DNA from: CBDBKE01 sp965218055
GTDB lineage: Bacteria; Acidobacteriota; Terriglobia; JAJPHL01; JAPKYU01
Reading direction: 5' to 3'
NCBI GenBank assembly: GCA_965218055.1
Contig: CBDCKA010000002.1
Coordinates: 2,969,982 to 3,033,981, forward strand
DNA length: 64,000 nt
Made by a program: the position numbers and the translations under genes. The notes below the pieces were generated by a model. That model did no database searches. It saw only the letters and a list, made by a program, of their open reading frames with translations, and was not told where the DNA came from. Below, one piece after another: positions 61,091-64,000 of this stretch. The number at the start of each line of letters is the position of its first letter. Within the stretch, counting starts at the first letter, position 1.

Positions 61091-61122
61091 AGGGCCAGGT
61101 CGCCGCGGCAAGGAGGACTATC

Positions 61123-61607
61123 ATGACCAAGACCAAGCCGGAGCGTGCTGGGAAGCAGCGCAGGGCGAGGCCGGGACGGCGACGAGTCCTGGTTGTCCGG
61201 GCTGTCCGGCCACGGACGTAGCGAAACCGAACGTGCAAGTTCTCCGCACAACGACCCCGCCCCTGGACACGGCGAAGTCGGGCGTAGCCACGGTGGCGAT
61301 GGCGAGCACCCACGTGTACTGGATCCCGATGTACGAGCTGCTGGAGTCGCGGAGGTTCGAGGTGGTGCTGGCGAACGCCCGGCAGCTGAGCCAAGTACCG
61401 GGGCGCAAGAAGGACTTGTTGGACTGTGGGGCACTCGCACACCAGGGATACAGGCCGCAGCCTCAGAGGCGACCCCTGGCGGTCGCGGAACTCCACGACC
61501 TCGTACCGAAATACTCGCAGCTTCCAGAGCGGGCCCGCCACAGACTGCGGCGGCCGATGGCACGCCCTACCGTTTACACAGAAGTCTTGTCCGGACGCAT
61601 CCTCTGA
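61123..61607 (+). pseudogene. N-terminal remnant of an IS110-type transposase
   Basis: After AAGGAGG, an ATG at 61123 opens TKTKPERAGKQRRAR, typical of IS110 N-termini, but stops at 61218. In another frame the DNA reads VATVAMASTHVYWIPMYELLESR, then VLANARQLSQVPGRKKDLLDC (acidic cluster, degraded). The first catalytic region is deleted and the C-terminal half is absent. Confidence 0.7.
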
Positions 61608-61619
61608 TACAGCTGATAC

Positions 61620-62059
61620 AGCTTGCTGTCTTCGTCCAGACGGAGCGTCCGTTTGCAGCGCCGGATCATCGGCGGCGCCACACAGCGGTTCAGTTGGCGC
61701 ACGCAGTGGCACAGCCCGGCCAAGGCCTGCTCGCTCAGGCGAGCCAGGTGCTCGCCCAGCTGCCGGCTGTCCGGCACCACTAGCTGGCCGGTGATGCGAC
61801 GGGCGGTCGCGTCGGCGCTGAGGGCGTCGACATCACTGAGATGGCCGCCGTCGGGGCAGAAAGAATAGATCAGCGAGAACGGCATCTGGTCGTCGCGGCA
61901 GCCCCGCCGGCGGCGCTTGAGGCGCACAGAGCGGAAGAGGCGAGCTGGCAGGTCGAGAAGGCTCGCCAGAGTGGCCACCAAGGCCAGGCCGGCCTTGCCG
62001 GTCAATTGCTCGCCGGTGACGCCAAGGGTGTCCTTGGGGGCTCTGGACACGGCCATCAT
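61620..62059 (-). pseudogene. N-terminal remnant of an IS1380-like transposase
   Basis: A minus-strand frame of about 147 residues with LLDLPARLFRSVRLKRRRRGC, MPFSLIYSFCPDGGHLSDVDALSAD and VPDSRQLGEHLARLSEQALA, resembling the N-terminal part of IS1380 transposases (the DLxxLRxD and PDxxTxGxFLxRF regions, degraded). It is joined head to head with the IS110 remnant near 61610. Confidence 0.5.
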
Positions 62060-62234
62060 CGATAACAGACTGCCGTGAAAATGACCCTGCGTGCGGGTGC
62101 TGTCCTGTCACCTCCGAGGTGAATCACCGTGCCGCCGTCCATTCACCTCTATCCCCTTACGGACATGTGACGTGACCGGGGGTTTTTGTACCAGGTGAAA
62201 TGAGAGAGAATTCACCTGAGAAGGAGCCCCGATC

Positions 62235-62513
62235 ATGTCGACGAAGAGGTATAAGCCGGAGCAGGTTGTAAACCTCCTGCGGCAGATCGAAGTGGAGACT
62301 GCCAACGGGAAGACCACGCCGCAAGCCTGCCGGGATGCTCAGATCACGGTGCAGACGTACTATCGCTGGCGGAAGGAGTTTGGCGGGCTGAAGCTAGACC
62401 AAGCGAAGCGGCTGAAGGAACTCGAGAAAGAGAACTCTCGGCTCAAGCGGTTGGTGGCCGAGCTTTCCCTGGAGAAGCAGGTTTTGCGGGATGTGGCGCA
62501 GGGAAACTTGTAA
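62235..62513 (+). CDS. IS3-family OrfA
   Basis: A 92-residue HTH protein with KRYKPEQVVNLLRQIE, VQTYYRWRKEFGG and a coiled leucine-rich tail (ENSRLKRLVAELSLEKQVL). The ATG at 62235 follows AGAAGGAGCC. It appears intact, but the matching orfB downstream is broken. Confidence 0.9.
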   Translation: MSTKRYKPEQVVNLLRQIEVETANGKTTPQACRDAQITVQTYYRWRKEFGGLKLDQAKRLKELEKENSRLKRLVAELSLEKQVLRDVAQGNL

Positions 62514-63145
62514 GCCCTGAGCGGCGGCGTTGTGCGGTAGAGCGTGCGCGGGAGCAACACGGGTTGTCGGAACGGCATGGCTGCCGGCTGCTGGGGAAAT
62601 GGCGAGGGACACAACGATACGAGCCGAATCCTGTGCTGGACGAAGATGGCCTCACCCGAGCGATCGTTGCCCTGGCGACGCAGTACGGGCGCTACGGCTA
62701 CCGGAGGATCGCGGCACTGCTGCGGGGTGCAGGCGGGCCAGTGGGCAAGGATCGGGGTGCAGCGGATCTGGCGGCGGGAGGGGCTGAAAGTGCCGCAAAA
62801 GCAAAGACCCCGGGGACGATTGTGGCTGAATGACGGTTCCTGTGTGCGGCTGCGGCCGGAACGACCGAATCATGTTTGGAGCTATGACTTCGTGAGTGCC
62901 AGAAGGCATGAGGGAAAACGTTGCGGTTATTGACGCTGATCGATGAATACACGCGAGAATGCCTGGCGATCCGGGTAGAGCGAAGGATGGGCACCCAGGA
63001 GGTCATCGAGACGTTGTCGGAGGTGATGCTGTGGAAGGGCATTCCAGAGCACCTTCGCTCTGATAACGGGCCCGAGTTCATTGCCCAACAGCTGCGCCAG
63101 TGGCTGGCGAAACTAGGGACCGCGACGCTGACTGCCGAAAAGTAG
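62510..63145 (+). pseudogene. IS3-family OrfB, frameshifted and truncated
   Basis: Three frames must be combined: LTRAIVALATQYGRYGYRRIAALL, then VQRIWRREGLKVPQKQRPRGR to VWSYDFVSARRHEGK (first Asp), then LTLIDEYTRECLAIRVERRM and LRSDNGPEFIAQQLRQWL (second Asp). Shifts fall near 62735 and 62920. The frame ends at TLTAEK before the catalytic Glu, so the element is dead. Confidence 0.85.
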
Positions 63146-63530
63146 TCGTAATGAATTGATTTAAATACATTATTGTTGTTCAGGATTATTTAGTTGCCCC
63201 CACAGTTGCCCCCAGATTTTGAATGTCATTGCCGACCACCGAAGGACCATCTCCATCTCCTTGTCGAAGGATCGGAGTTCGTGCTCACCCGCCGCGCGGG
63301 GCTACAGCTTCCGATGCGCGCCGGCGATCTAGAACCGCCCGTCCGCTGTGTGATAAGCGTGAGGGGAGTGGGACTGCCCAAGATACGAAGAGCCATGCAA
63401 ACAGTTGCACAATTCCGTTCTGGCTCCCGCCCATTGTTCAACATAATCTTCGAGACAGACGGTTTGGACCTGTTTATAGAGCAACTCCCGAAGAAGTTTC
63501 TCAATGTGTCATTGGGCGGACAATATGCGT
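63146..63530. other. Non-coding or decayed stretch
   Basis: About 385 bases after the IS3 remnant. A plus-strand frame (63194-63559) is open, but its translation shows no family features. It holds a 21-base string (63260-63280, CTCCTTGTCGAAGGATCGGA then G) also present at 49996-50016, both downstream of IS3 pieces. Confidence 0.4.
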
Positions 63531-63791
63531 TCAGGCCAATTCTTGCGGCCTTCCTTTAGTCGAATAGACATTGATCCTCGGCGGCCCGCGCCAACTGTTT
63601 CCCTTCGTTAGGAAAAAGACTCCAACAGAACCGAGGATGAGCCAAATCAATCCACAGATTGCATTTGGCAAGCCGGTGATCGCAGGTACAGGTATGTCCT
63701 CGCGCAAGCCCTTGATGCCTGCGTTCATGTCCTCGCGCAAGCTCTTAAAGCTTGCCAAGAGGAAGCCTCCCAGCGCCACGACCACGCTTCC
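63531..63791 (-). CDS. Possible small membrane protein fragment
   Basis: The minus-strand frame gives VVALGGFLLASFKSLREDMN, AGIKGLREDI, then one hydrophobic helix (ICGLIWLILGSVGVFFL) and a polar tail. The LREDMNAGI/GLREDI pair is a short repeat like those in small coiled-coil proteins. It is directly cut on its 5' side by the IS5 copy at 63793, so only part of a gene may be left. Confidence 0.35.
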   Translation of the reverse strand, partial: GSVVVALGGFLLASFKSLREDMNAGIKGLREDIPVPAITGLPNAICGLIWLILGSVGVFFLTKGNSWRGPPRINVYSTKGRPQELA

Positions 63792-63792
63792 C

Positions 63793-64000
63793 TACTCGTA
63801 GCGGGTAACCAGGCGGCGAAACAGTTGCAGCCAAGCGAACAGACGCTCGACTGTCCAGCGCCGCCGATAGCGGCGTAAGGGCCGGCCGTCTTGCGTCGGG
63901 CGTGCCCGGTTGCTGCGGTGCGGAGCAATCATCTGCACCCCGTATTGTTCCTGCATCTGACGGTCTAACTTGTCACTGTCGTAGGCTTTGTCCCCGATCA
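63793..64000 (-). mobile_element. Truncated second copy of the IS5 element
   Basis: 208 bases identical to 53953-54160 in inverse orientation, encoding LIGDKAYDSDKLDRQMQEQY to LVTRYEY. It lacks the last 72 bases including the right inverted repeat, and its other end lies outside the window. Confidence 0.88.

Noticed and set aside
60398..61111. 237-codon minus-strand frame as one ATPase gene
   Set aside because: Only the part above 60752 is ATPase; the rest is antisense to the inverted segment.

Overview
The window is about 64 kb of GC-rich chromosomal DNA, most likely from an Acidobacteriota bacterium of the Solibacteres/Bryobacterales type. Pointers are a TIGR03437 domain (a C-terminal domain typical of Solibacter relatives), a fused LptF-LptG permease, a hopanoid C-3 methylase (hpnR), lutABC, a DUF971 protein and several GC-rich dispersed palindromes between genes. 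TGA, TAG and TAA all end genes normally, so the standard code applies. No rRNA, intact tRNA or CRISPR array was seen.

1-12 kb is housekeeping: the end of larC, metG, a TatD nuclease, a polyprenyl diphosphate synthase, an outer-membrane barrel protein and a CYTH protein on +, then on the minus strand the fused LPS-export permease LptFG, a stand-alone ClpB/ClpX-like ATPase, an SDR and a DUF2071 protein. A 146-base scar between the CYTH gene and lptFG looks like the start of one gene (PRC-barrel) joined to the end of another (a membrane transporter).

12-28 kb is a minus-strand surface-polysaccharide locus: rfbA, rfbC, a DinB protein, rfbB and rfbD (dTDP-rhamnose), a glycosyltransferase-methyltransferase fusion, a GT4 glycosyltransferase, an unrecognised protein with three internal repeats, a methyltransferase-zinc ribbon-TIGR03437 fusion, the Wzm/Wzt ABC exporter, and a coiled-coil methyltransferase that could be a chain terminator. 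psuG follows. Most junctions overlap or are tight, suggesting one long transcription unit.

28-39 kb is central and carbon metabolism: a cupin, an SDR, an alpha/beta hydrolase flanked by two large palindromes, lutABC for lactate oxidation, hpnR interrupted by an in-frame TGA, and a glyoxylate/glycerate set (hydroxyacid dehydrogenase, glycerate kinase, D-glycerate dehydrogenase). An isochorismatase-like gene carries an in-frame TAG. 

39.7-46.2 kb holds an intact IS3 element, a three-gene membrane operon of unknown function, an L,D-transpeptidase fragment, an MFS transporter and a DUF58 protein.

From a truncated tRNA-Val (46.2 kb) to the end, the window is a decayed accessory region: two paralogous double-Cache secreted proteins with a 308-base identical tract, truncated host genes, IS110, IS5, IS3, IS1182-like and IS1380-like pieces, an intact napA-napC nitrate-reduction unit with an unusual DUF1858 extension, and an ABC-2 exporter operon broken by deletion, a stop codon and an apparent 410-base internal inversion.
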